Shown: positions 18,363 to 25,652 of the stretch, piece by piece
Layout of the letters: each line of letters begins with the position of its first letter
How positions within the stretch are numbered: position 1 is the stretch's first letter
The notes under the pieces: model-generated
The model's input: the letters and a program-made list of their open reading frames with translations, nothing else
Databases searched by the model: none
Told to the model about the DNA's origin: nothing
Source: Chlorobiota bacterium
GTDB taxonomy: Bacteria > Bacteroidota > Bacteroidia > Bacteroidales > F082
Direction: 5' to 3'
Length of the DNA stretch: 38,828 bases
Assembly (NCBI GenBank): GCA_013151215.1
Contig: JAADIS010000130.1
Coordinates: 1 to 38,828 of the forward strand
Program-made: the position numbers and the translations under genes

Positions 18363-18393
18363 GAAAAATTCTAAAATAAAGCAATTGGGAATT

Positions 18394-18762
18394 ATGGCAA
18401 AGATACTTGTTATTGACGATGACGAACAAATCAGATATCTTTTTAAGCGAAAACTCGAGAGCAAAGGTCATCTGGTTCTGTTGGAGGATGACGGAGAACC
18501 GGGACTGGCATCTTTTAAGGAGAACAAACCTGATTTGATACTCCTTGACATTATAATGCCGCGAAAGGAAGGCTTGGAAGTGCTGCGAGAAATAATAGAA
18601 CTGGACCCAAAAGCGAAGGTTATCGCGATTTCGGCAGGCGGCAGGGGCAGGGCCAGTGATTATCTTGACTATGCCTGGAGGTTCGGAGCCAAGAAAGTTC
18701 TTGAGAAACCTGTTGATCTTGACTCCCTCGCAACAATTGTCGATGAAGTCTTAAATAACTAA
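18394..18762 (+). CDS. Single-domain response regulator
   Basis: 122 residues from the ATG at 18394 (an upstream TTG at 18385 is less likely). A receiver domain fills the whole protein: ILVIDDDE with the acidic pocket, phospho-acceptor Asp52 in LILLDIIMP, AISAGGRG as the switch Ser/Thr loop, and Lys in VLEKPVD. There is no output domain. Its place directly after the haem-type sensor kinase, which lacks a receiver, makes it that kinase's likely partner. The GGRGRASDYLDYA segment between the switch loop and the Lys is a feature of receivers paired with multi-PAS kinases, though that pairing is inference. It has its own promoter. Confidence 0.88.
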   Translation: MAKILVIDDDEQIRYLFKRKLESKGHLVLLEDDGEPGLASFKENKPDLILLDIIMPRKEGLEVLREIIELDPKAKVIAISAGGRGRASDYLDYAWRFGAKKVLEKPVDLDSLATIVDEVLNN

Positions 18763-18825
18763 AGCCAACTAGTGAATTTTAATATTTTGTTGTCTTTTAT
18801 CTATCTGTGACGAAACAAAAGCATT

Positions 18826-20046
18826 ATGGACTTTATGAATCTTTTTCTTTTTTATAGTGTTATTGCTGTTTTATTATTAATAATTGTTGTGCAGTCCGTT
18901 GTCTTGCGCAGGCTGTTTCTTCTCAAAAAAAAATCAAAGGAATCAGTATATCTGACCTTGTTCCAAAAATCCTTCGAGCCCGTTTTGCTTATTAAAGATG
19001 AGCTTTTCATCGATCTTAACCAATCAGCACTTAAATATCTTGGCTATAAATCGAAAAAGGATTTTCTAAACAAGCACCCCTCGGAAATATCGCCCGAATT
19101 TCAATCGGACGGGCAAAGCTCGAAAGCAAAGGCAGATAAGATAATGAAGATTGCCGAAAAAAACGGATATCACCGGTTTTATTGGGAGCATAAGAATAAA
19201 AATGGGGAATTGCTATACGTTGACGTTTCCCTGACTTTAATTGAAATTAACGGGGAAAAGCATTTTTATACGGTATGGCGCGATTTAAAAGAAAAAAAAC
19301 AGACCGAGATGGAGCTTATGCTGGCAAAGCAAAAAGCGGAGGAGAGCGACCGTTTGAAGTCTGCTTTCCTGGAGAGCATCTCGCATGAGATAAGGACGCC
19401 CATGAATGCTATTATCGGATTTTCGCAATTGCTGAACTATAAGGAGAATACGGAAGAGGACAGGGCTGAATTCATTAATTATATAAATAAATCCGGAAAC
19501 TCATTGCTTCTTATCATCGATAATATCCTGGATGTTTCAACTCTCAGGTCCGGTGTTCTTGAAGTAAGGCAGACAGAACTCAACCTAAACCGGTTGTTCG
19601 ACGAGCTTTGGGAATACTTTAATTTTGAGACTTCGGTTAAGGCGGTACGCTTAGAGGTGGATAATAGGCTAAGGGACAGCGGACTGCATATAGTTGTAGA
19701 TGGTTCGAGACTGCGAAAGACAATGTTTCAGCTTTTGAACAATGCGACCAAGTTTACAGAAAGGGGCACTGTTAAGCTTGGCTGCGACAAAAAGGGGGAT
19801 ATGCTCGAGTTTTTTGTTAAAGATACTGGTGTTGGAATTAATAAAAAGGAAATTGAATATGTATTCGATGTTTTCAGGAAGGGGAACCCAAGGGGCGAAA
19901 AACTTTATGGCGGGACCGGTTTGGGGCTAAGCATCGCCAAGGCCAGCGTTGAGGGCATGGGCGGCGAAATATGGCTCGAATCGGAAGCTGGCAAAGGAAC
20001 ATCCGTATTCTTTACTATCCCTTTACAAATTGTTAAAGTAAGATAA
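18826..20046 (+). CDS. Membrane-anchored PAS histidine kinase
   Basis: 406 residues. One N-terminal membrane helix (about 5-28) with almost no periplasmic part, a PAS domain (45-155), HisKA with His187 in SISHEIRTPMNA, and an HATPase (260-405) with LLNNATKFTERG and GGTGLGLSIA. The KQKAEESDRLKSAFLESISHE style matches the hybrid kinase upstream. It lacks a receiver, so it must signal to a separate regulator, perhaps one of the two single receivers in this cluster. The signal is probably cytoplasmic or membrane-derived since there is no external domain. The gene ends 5 bases before the convergent lipoprotein gene. Confidence 0.9.
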   Translation: MDFMNLFLFYSVIAVLLLIIVVQSVVLRRLFLLKKKSKESVYLTLFQKSFEPVLLIKDELFIDLNQSALKYLGYKSKKDFLNKHPSEISPEFQSDGQSSKAKADKIMKIAEKNGYHRFYWEHKNKNGELLYVDVSLTLIEINGEKHFYTVWRDLKEKKQTEMELMLAKQKAEESDRLKSAFLESISHEIRTPMNAIIGFSQLLNYKENTEEDRAEFINYINKSGNSLLLIIDNILDVSTLRSGVLEVRQTELNLNRLFDELWEYFNFETSVKAVRLEVDNRLRDSGLHIVVDGSRLRKTMFQLLNNATKFTERGTVKLGCDKKGDMLEFFVKDTGVGINKKEIEYVFDVFRKGNPRGEKLYGGTGLGLSIAKASVEGMGGEIWLESEAGKGTSVFFTIPLQIVKVR

Positions 20047-20051
20047 AACCA

Positions 20052-21509
20052 TTATTTCTCAATGCCAGGGACAAACTGATAAACCCCCAGGTCAGGAAGC
20101 GGCAGCCTTGAAATACCGTCAAGGTCGAACTGTAGGCCATTGGCGATGTTTGGGTCGCCCATGCCTATAGCAGGCGACAGGGTGTCGAGGTGGAAGTCAT
20201 GTTCGCTCGCATTTACGAACAAAGGGTCTTCATTCCTGATAATTGCGTTGTAAATAGTGTTGTCTGAGGTATTCATCCTCGTTTTCAACAAACAATGGTC
20301 CAAAAAGTATGATGAATCAGCATCACCACTCATATCTGTTTGAAACTCTTCGTTGTTATAGCCGTAAATTATACTGTTTCCAATATTGAAGTTAAAGGGA
20401 ATGGCTATGACGTTGTCAAGGGTGTCGAGGATATAGTTGTTCAAAAACAGGGACGGTGTGTTCCTGACGGAATAATTCCAGAAATTAACAAGAGTGGCAT
20501 GCTTGAAATCATAATCGCCCCCCGAAGTCAGCGCCAGGCAGTAGCCTCCGCAGTTTGCCAAAAGCGTATTTGTCGATGTGATGTTGTAAAGCCTTGAGAA
20601 CAAGCCTATTCCGCTCATATTCCGGATAATGACATTATGCAGGAGGAGCTGGTTGTCGGCTGCCCTCAAAAACGATTCGGCCTGAATGCCGATAAAGGCG
20701 TTTTCGATAACTGCATTTTGAATTTCATGGTCTTCGCCGGGCATGGCTTCCATTAGCCATATCCTGTCCCATTGACCCGGAATATCAGCATATTCCTGTT
20801 CCAGTCGGTCGCCCCTGAAATAAACTTTCTTGTCGGGGCTGCCATAAACTTTTAGAAGCCCATCGGCATAAGCCCATAAGCCCGAAGCCTCATGGAAATA
20901 AACCTTAGTGCCTTCGTCAATGATTAGTTTGCCGTACGAATTTATCACGGCATAGCCGTAAACGATATAGGGTTTTTCGGCTGTCCAATGGACGGTTTCC
21001 AGGCTGTCGGCAACAATTTTATATGGCGGGAATCCTGTGTTATAAGTATCGGCAAGTATATAATTCGCGTCCTGCCCCCAGGCAACCAGCTTAACCTCTT
21101 GTTCGTTGCCGTTTGTTAAAAACCGGAGCATGTCTTCCACAACAAAGGGTGAAGAAGCATCCTTTGGGTTTATGGTAACCTTGGCAAACAAAAACAAACT
21201 GTCGTTGCCTTCAATTTCAATGTCCGTAAACCCACTTCCTGATTCACCGTCAAGATTTACCCTAAAAGCCGATGAGCTACCGCCTTCAAGTTGGATATCC
21301 GATATTTTAATCTTGCTATTCGATTTGTTATATACCATCAGCCGGTGCGTGGCAGAGCCCAGGCTTGTGAAAACCGTATCGAAAATGATAGAGTCGTTCG
21401 AGAATTCAAGTTTTAACGAGCTGTCGGTACTGATTATATCCTTCTTACGGCATGAAAATCCCAAACCGATTAATATGGCAAAAACAAAATATAAAACTCT
21501 TTTATGCAT
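20052..21509 (-). CDS. Predicted lipoprotein with parallel beta-helix fold
   Basis: 485 residues from the ATG at 21509. A signal peptide MHKRVLYFVFAILIGLGFSC ends in Cys20, a loose lipobox as usual in Bacteroidota. Residues 35-130 resemble an Ig-like/abnormal-spindle type beta-sandwich (SIIFDTVFTSLGS), and the rest has repeated short strands with Asn/Gly turns and ends in SPAIGMGDPNIANGLQFDLD, as in right-handed parallel beta-helix surface proteins. The protein is probably anchored in the outer membrane. The frame continues upstream to 21596, but a -7 box at 21526 supports the shorter start. Function is unknown; carbohydrate binding is one possibility. It is divergent from a small barrel gene. 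Confidence 0.8.
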   Translation of the reverse strand: MHKRVLYFVFAILIGLGFSCRKKDIISTDSSLKLEFSNDSIIFDTVFTSLGSATHRLMVYNKSNSKIKISDIQLEGGSSSAFRVNLDGESGSGFTDIEIEGNDSLFLFAKVTINPKDASSPFVVEDMLRFLTNGNEQEVKLVAWGQDANYILADTYNTGFPPYKIVADSLETVHWTAEKPYIVYGYAVINSYGKLIIDEGTKVYFHEASGLWAYADGLLKVYGSPDKKVYFRGDRLEQEYADIPGQWDRIWLMEAMPGEDHEIQNAVIENAFIGIQAESFLRAADNQLLLHNVIIRNMSGIGLFSRLYNITSTNTLLANCGGYCLALTSGGDYDFKHATLVNFWNYSVRNTPSLFLNNYILDTLDNVIAIPFNFNIGNSIIYGYNNEEFQTDMSGDADSSYFLDHCLLKTRMNTSDNTIYNAIIRNEDPLFVNASEHDFHLDTLSPAIGMGDPNIANGLQFDLDGISRLPLPDLGVYQFVPGIEK

Positions 21510-21525
21510 AACTGAAAATGAGGGG

Positions 21526-21533
21526 CAAATATA
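21526..21533 (-). promoter_or_regulatory. -7 promoter box of the beta-helix lipoprotein
   Basis: TATATTTG on the minus strand, 16 bases upstream of the lipoprotein ATG; matches TAnnTTTG. Confidence 0.5.
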
Positions 21534-21571
21534 ATAATCATAAGCAATACGGGGATACGATGTTTTTATTG

Positions 21572-21579
21572 TATTTTTG
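21572..21579 (+). promoter_or_regulatory. -7 promoter box of the small barrel gene
   Basis: TATTTTTG matches TAnnTTTG, 16 bases before the ATG at 21596. With the minus-strand box at 21526 it forms a compact divergent promoter pair. Confidence 0.5.
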
Positions 21580-21595
21580 AAAAACAAAAGATTCA

Positions 21596-22159
21596 ATGAT
21601 GAAACATGGTATATTTATTTCCCTGTTGATTTTTCTTGCTATTTCAATTAGCTTAAGTGCTCAGTATCAAAACACAAGTGGAAAAAGGGATAGCGCTAGC
21701 GTTGTTAAGAAACGTGCCCCGCAACCTGACAGGTGGTTTGTGGGCGGAATGATCGGAGGTGGGTTTTCAGCATATAACTCCTATGTTGAGATTTCTCCTA
21801 TCATAGGTCGTCATCTTACCCCTGCACTGGATGTCGGGACGCGAATAACGTATATTTATCAGGGATATACGGATCCTTATGGTGCAAAGCACAACAACAA
21901 TATTTATGGTATGGGCATTTTTAGCAGATATCGTTTCTTGAAGTTCCTTATGGCACATATAGAGTATAGCGTCTTAAGTACTAAATGGTTTGACGACACC
22001 CGTTATTTTGTTAATAGTTTATATGTTGGCGGAGGATTGTATCAGAGTGTCGGAGGGACGGGTTTTGCAACAGTTACTATACTTTACGATGTATTCGAAG
22101 ATGAGCATTCGCCATACAACAACCCCATTGTCAGGGTTGGGTTTGGCGTGGGCTTTTAA
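21596..22159 (+). CDS. Small outer-membrane beta-barrel protein
   Basis: 187 residues. A signal peptide (about 1-23, ending SLSAQ) is followed by a short charged linker and about 140 residues of alternating strands with aromatic girdle residues (RWFVGGMIGGGFSAY, YSVLSTKWF). It ends in Phe (VRVGFGVGF), the usual beta-signal for outer-membrane insertion. Eight strands would fit this size, as in OmpX/OmpW-like barrels, but I recognise no family. ATG codons at 21596 and 21599 are both usable. It is divergent from the lipoprotein gene and followed by a strong terminator. Confidence 0.75.
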   Translation: MMKHGIFISLLIFLAISISLSAQYQNTSGKRDSASVVKKRAPQPDRWFVGGMIGGGFSAYNSYVEISPIIGRHLTPALDVGTRITYIYQGYTDPYGAKHNNNIYGMGIFSRYRFLKFLMAHIEYSVLSTKWFDDTRYFVNSLYVGGGLYQSVGGTGFATVTILYDVFEDEHSPYNNPIVRVGFGVGF

Positions 22160-22173
22160 AAAAAGATAAACAT

Positions 22174-22211
22174 AAAAAAACGGGCTCCCATAATTCGAAA
22201 CCCGTTTTTTT
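22174..22211 (+). terminator. Bidirectional-type terminator after the small barrel gene
   Basis: An 11-bp stem (AAAAAAACGGG/CCCGTTTTTTT) with a 16-base loop lies 15 bases after the stop codon. Confidence 0.8.
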
Positions 22212-22242
22212 GTGCTGTTGCGATAGATATCAGCTGTATTTA

Positions 22243-22476
22243 GGGTCTGCTGAAAAAGTCCGCAGTACATAATATACGAAGCCGCAAGGCGAAGCTGTAT
22301 AATAATACTGCGAGCCGCAGCAATGAAGTAGATGATGTGCTACGGGCTAGCAAATAAGATTTTTAGAAAAAATGCAAGCTTTTTTAATAGATCCTTGGAA
22401 AAAGTTCGCATTCGTAATTAACAAAAATCGTCTAACAATATATATCTCACGTTGTTAGACGTTTTTCAGCAGACCC
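22243..22476. mobile_element. MITE-like non-coding element
   Basis: 234 bases bordered by perfect 15-bp inverted repeats, GGGTCTGCTGAAAAA at 22243-22257 and its complement at 22462-22476. The 6-bp sequence TATTTA occurs immediately outside both ends (22237-22242 and 22477-22482), as expected of a target-site duplication; it also extends the inverted repeat by two bases. Inside the right end is a perfect 10-bp hairpin (22429-22438 with 22452-22461). No coding frame is present. This is the profile of a miniature element moved by a transposase encoded elsewhere. It sits between the barrel's terminator and the stop codon of pepD, breaking no gene. Confidence 0.7.
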
Positions 22477-22488
22477 TATTTACAGGCC

Positions 22489-23940
22489 CTAAATATTTTT
22501 AAGGATATCAAGTGTGAGCAACCAGAATTTCCGTACTGACTCAATTTCGATTTTCTCGTCGGGGGAATGCGCCCCGCGGATAGTGGGGCCAAAAGACGTC
22601 ATGTCCATTTCCGGGTATTTATGTCCGATCAGACCGCATTCAAGGCCTGCATGAATTGCCAGGACTTCAGGCTTGTTGCCAAACAAGCGCTCATAAGCCT
22701 TGGCAGTTTGAGCCACTATTTTTGAATCAGGATTTGGTTTCCATCCAGGGTAACCGTCGCTTTGCCCCACTTTGCCCCCGGCCAGCTTAAAAACCGATTC
22801 CACCATATTGCAAATATCATCTTTTGCAGATTCAATTGACGATCTTTGGGAGGTGGTAATCAAGATTTCCTCTTCCAAGAATTTTATTGAGGCAAGGTTT
22901 GTCGATGTTTCCACAAAATCATCTATGTCCTGCGACATGGCTATTACTCCATGAGGGCATGCATATACTGCATTTAAGAATTCCCTTGCAGATTCCTTGT
23001 CAATCACAAAATCAACTTCTTCTGTTTCCGAAATGCTCAAGGAAAGATTTGGTTCGCTTATATGAAGTTCTCTCTTTATATCATTCTCAAAATCAATTAG
23101 TTTATGTTTCAGCGAGTCTGTTCTTCCATCTGGAACCATGATAATGGCATAGGCTTCGCGAGCAATAGCGTTTCTTAAATTTCCACCATCGAACTTATGT
23201 ATTTGAATATTGAACTCATCAAAGTTTTCCCATAGGAACCTGTTGAGGATCTTATTTGCGTTGCCCCTGTTTTTATTGATGTCGTCGCCGCTATGCCCGC
23301 CTTTGAGGCCAGCGACCATGATCTTTAAGGTTGAAAAGCCTTCGGGGACGCCAACTTTGTCGAAAGGCAGCCATGCCTGGGAATCCTTGCCGCCTGCGCA
23401 ACCGATAAAAATCTGACCATCATCTTCGCTATCGAGATTGAGAAGGATATTGCTCTTCAGGAAACCCGGCTGTAAACCAAAGGCGCCCGTCAAGCCTGTT
23501 TCCTCATCAATGGTAAACAAGCACTCGATGGGGCCGTGCCGGATGTTGTCGGAAGCCAAAATCGCAAGCTGGGCGGCAACGCCTATACCATCGTCAGCGC
23601 CCAGGGTTGTTCCGTTTGCCCTGACCCAATCGCCATCAACAAAAGCATCGATGGGGTCGTTTTCGAAATCATGCGATTTGTCGCTGTTTTTTTCGCAGAC
23701 CATATCGATATGGCTTTGCATCACCACCCATGGGCGATCTTCCATCCCCTGGCTGGCGTTTTTTCTTATCAGAACGTTGCCAACATCATCCTGAAGGGTT
23801 TCCAGCTTGTGCTCTTTGCCGAAATCCAACAGGTAATTGACAATTTTCTCCTCCTTTTTCGAGGGCCTTGGTATTTGAAGTATCTCATTAAAATATTTCC
23901 AGACTATTCCTGGCTCCAGACTTGATATATCTTTGCTCAT
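22489..23940 (-). CDS. pepD: Aminoacyl-histidine dipeptidase (M20 family)
   Basis: 483 residues, typical PepD length. Two-metal M20 site visible: His77 and Asp79 in QSHIDMV, Asp116 in LGADDGIG, Glu146-Glu147 in TIDEETG, the NLDSEDDG ligand near 173, and a late His in RGAHSPDE. The insertion from about 205 to 370 is the lid/dimer domain. Family knowledge: it splits dipeptides, including X-His such as carnosine, in the cytoplasm. It has a -7 box 20 bases upstream, back to back with the promoter of the parvulin gene. The MITE-like element begins 12 bases beyond its stop. Confidence 0.93.
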   Translation of the reverse strand: MSKDISSLEPGIVWKYFNEILQIPRPSKKEEKIVNYLLDFGKEHKLETLQDDVGNVLIRKNASQGMEDRPWVVMQSHIDMVCEKNSDKSHDFENDPIDAFVDGDWVRANGTTLGADDGIGVAAQLAILASDNIRHGPIECLFTIDEETGLTGAFGLQPGFLKSNILLNLDSEDDGQIFIGCAGGKDSQAWLPFDKVGVPEGFSTLKIMVAGLKGGHSGDDINKNRGNANKILNRFLWENFDEFNIQIHKFDGGNLRNAIAREAYAIIMVPDGRTDSLKHKLIDFENDIKRELHISEPNLSLSISETEEVDFVIDKESAREFLNAVYACPHGVIAMSQDIDDFVETSTNLASIKFLEEEILITTSQRSSIESAKDDICNMVESVFKLAGGKVGQSDGYPGWKPNPDSKIVAQTAKAYERLFGNKPEVLAIHAGLECGLIGHKYPEMDMTSFGPTIRGAHSPDEKIEIESVRKFWLLTLDILKNI

Positions 23941-23960
23941 GCTAATTTATTTTAAATATG

Positions 23961-23968
23961 CAAAGGTA
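23961..23968 (-). promoter_or_regulatory. -7 promoter box of pepD
   Basis: TACCTTTG on the minus strand matches TAnnTTTG, 20 bases before the pepD ATG and only 8 bases from the opposing ppiC box. Confidence 0.5.
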
Positions 23969-23976
23969 AATAATTG

Positions 23977-23984
23977 TACTTTTG
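23977..23984 (+). promoter_or_regulatory. -7 promoter box of the parvulin gene
   Basis: TACTTTTG matches TAnnTTTG, 27 bases before the ATG at 24012. Confidence 0.5.
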
Positions 23985-24011
23985 CATGCGTTAATTAATA
24001 ATAAAATATAT

Positions 24012-24287
24012 ATGAAAGCACGTGCGCGACACATATTGGTTGCAACAGAAGAGAAATGCAACGAACTTAAAAATGAAATTATTGCCGGAGCGGATTTTGC
24101 CGATATTGCCCGTCAATATTCAAGTTGTCCTTCGAGCAGGCAAGGAGGCGATCTAGGGGAGTTTGGCCCCGGCATGATGGTGCCTGAGTTCGACAAGGTA
24201 GTCTTTAGTGCGCCCTTGAACGAAGTCCAGGGGCCGGTAAAGACTCAGTTTGGCTTTCACTTACTGGAAGTTACAAGCAGGGCTTGA
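24012..24287 (+). CDS. ppiC: Parvulin-type peptidyl-prolyl isomerase
   Basis: 91 residues, a stand-alone parvulin domain the size of E. coli PpiC. Conserved features: ARHILV at the start (catalytic His), FADIARQYSSCPSS, GGDLGEFGPGMMVPEFD, and FGFHLLEV at the end. It catalyses cis-trans isomerisation of prolyl bonds; with no signal peptide it is cytoplasmic. The ATG at 24012 directly precedes KARARHILV; a longer in-frame TTG start at 23982 lies within the promoter box. Monocistronic, divergent from pepD, with a strong terminator. Confidence 0.92.
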   Translation: MKARARHILVATEEKCNELKNEIIAGADFADIARQYSSCPSSRQGGDLGEFGPGMMVPEFDKVVFSAPLNEVQGPVKTQFGFHLLEVTSRA

Positions 24288-24312
24288 GAAAACCTTATTG
24301 CAAATTTATAGG

Positions 24313-24335
24313 AAACCCCGTTTACGGGGTTTTTT
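24313..24335 (+). terminator. Terminator after ppiC
   Basis: AAACCCCG-TTTA-CGGGGTTT hairpin followed by a T-run, 25 bases after the ppiC stop. It just overlaps the end of the convergent thioesterase gene. Confidence 0.85.
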
Positions 24336-24894
24336 ATTTGGGCTTCGCACTCTTCCTTTCTTGTTTCCCGGGATTGTCCCATGGCCGCATTTCCTCTGCG
24401 TCAGACCAGGCCTTTACCCAATCCGGCAGGGGCTGTATATCAATGTCCAATCCCATTTCTTTAATAACATCATTGATGTTTACTATTCCGGTTTTGGAAG
24501 TGACCACGGTTCGTACTAGTGCAGATGAATGTATTTTGCCCTTGCGGATAATCTCCTGATGGAAATAAAACCAACGCTTGTCGAAGCCGGCAAGCTTGGT
24601 ATGGAGCTCGAACTTGTCGAACAGATGTAAACGATGCCTATATCTTATACTAGCCCCGGCAACTGCGAAACCCCATCCTTTCTTCTTGGCAAGGCTGAGC
24701 AGTCCGTTGCGGGCTGCAATCTCGAATCGTCCAAAATCCATCATGGTCAAATGCCTTCCGTTGTTAAGTTCCTTGAAAATATCAATGTCGCCGGGCCAGA
24801 CGCGTAATTTTAATACGCTCTTGTCCATTATTTCCATCTTGGGTCTTTTTCTTGCTATGGCAAGAAGTTTTATCATTCGGAAATATGGATACAT
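24334..24894 (-). CDS. Hotdog-fold acyl thioesterase family protein
   Basis: 186 residues. Resembles the 4HBT/THEM6-like thioesterases: LRVWPGDIDIFKELNNGRHLTMMDFGR near the front (the Asn/His/Asp cluster of the hotdog active region), followed by VAGASIRYRHRLHLFDKFELHT and FYFHQEIIRKGK. Such proteins hydrolyse acyl-CoA or acyl-carrier thioesters; the substrate is unknown. The C-terminus is lysine/proline-rich. Its ATG overlaps the rpe stop by one base (TAATG), so the two are translationally coupled, an unusual pairing with the pentose phosphate pathway. An in-frame ATG six codons later is possible. Confidence 0.8.
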   Translation of the reverse strand: MYPYFRMIKLLAIARKRPKMEIMDKSVLKLRVWPGDIDIFKELNNGRHLTMMDFGRFEIAARNGLLSLAKKKGWGFAVAGASIRYRHRLHLFDKFELHTKLAGFDKRWFYFHQEIIRKGKIHSSALVRTVVTSKTGIVNINDVIKEMGLDIDIQPLPDWVKAWSDAEEMRPWDNPGKQERKSAKPK

Positions 24895-25547
24895 TATTTG
24901 ATGTTTTTGAGCTTCTCAATGGTTTCCTGTGGGTTTTCCGAAGAAAAAACCGTATTGCCGGCAACCAATATATCGGCCCCGGCGGAAAATAGCTTGCTGC
25001 TGTTTTCAAGGTTTACCCCACCATCGACCTCGATCAGCGTACTTGCGTTTTTATTGGTTATAAGCTCCTTAAGCCGGCTGATCTTCGAATAGGTGTTCTC
25101 GATGAAGGACTGTCCTCCGTATCCAGGGTTGACAGACATTAACAAAACCATATCAATCTCACTGATAGTGTCCTCCAATGCCATAACGTTGGTGTGCGGG
25201 TTTAATGCGACCCCGGCTTGCATGCTTAGTTTCTTGATTTCGTTGATGCTGCGGTGCAAATGGGGGGAGGCCTCGTAATGAATGCTTAATATATCGGCTC
25301 CGGCCTTTTTGAATTCTTCGAAATACCTCTCGGGCTCCACTATCATAAGATGGACGTCCAAGGGCTTTTTCGCAAATTTATTTATATAATTGACAACGGG
25401 AAAGCCAAACGAGATATTTGGGACGAAAACACCGTCCATGATGTCCAGGTGAAGCCAGTCGGCATGGCTTCGGTTTATCATTTCTATGTCGGTTTGCAGG
25501 TTTCCAAAATCAGCCGACAACATTGATGGTGCTATTAAATGACTCAT
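24894..25547 (-). CDS. rpe: Ribulose-phosphate 3-epimerase
   Basis: 217 residues from the ATG at 25547. TIM-barrel epimerase with all signature elements: IAPSMLSADFGNL, HLDIMDGVFVPNISFG (metal His/Asp), DVHLMIVEPE, ILSIHYEAS, MSVNPGYGGQSF and EVDGGVN. It interconverts ribulose 5-phosphate and xylulose 5-phosphate in the pentose phosphate pathway. Twelve extra N-terminal codons are possible but show no homology and lie between the promoter box and this ATG. It is followed by the thioesterase with a one-base overlap. Confidence 0.95.
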   Translation of the reverse strand: MSHLIAPSMLSADFGNLQTDIEMINRSHADWLHLDIMDGVFVPNISFGFPVVNYINKFAKKPLDVHLMIVEPERYFEEFKKAGADILSIHYEASPHLHRSINEIKKLSMQAGVALNPHTNVMALEDTISEIDMVLLMSVNPGYGGQSFIENTYSKISRLKELITNKNASTLIEVDGGVNLENSSKLFSAGADILVAGNTVFSSENPQETIEKLKNIK

Positions 25548-25562
25548 GAAACTATTTTTATG

Positions 25563-25595
25563 CAAATATATGTATTTGTGCAATGCTTTATCAAA
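25563..25595 (-). promoter_or_regulatory. Promoter of rpe
   Basis: On the minus strand TTTG (25592-25595), 21 bases, then TATATTTG (25563-25570), matching the Bacteroidota promoter pattern; the -7 box is 15 bases before the rpe ATG. Confidence 0.55.
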
Positions 25596-25614
25596 CCGGG
25601 CTTGAGAAAATCCT

Positions 25615-25647
25615 AAAAAAAATGTCCGCTTTTGGCGGACGTTTTTT
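25615..25647 (-). terminator. Terminator after rpoD
   Basis: GTCCGC/GCGGAC stem (25624-25629 with 25635-25640) flanked by A-rich and T-rich runs, so it can work on both strands. It lies just after the sigma factor stop and before the rpe promoter. Confidence 0.8.
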
Positions 25648-25652
25648 GTTAT

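Noticed and set aside
22243-22476. The MITE-like element as a structured RNA or riboswitch
   Set aside because: The perfect inverted ends with TATTTA on both sides are better explained by transposition; it follows a terminator and lies behind the pepD stop rather than in a leader.
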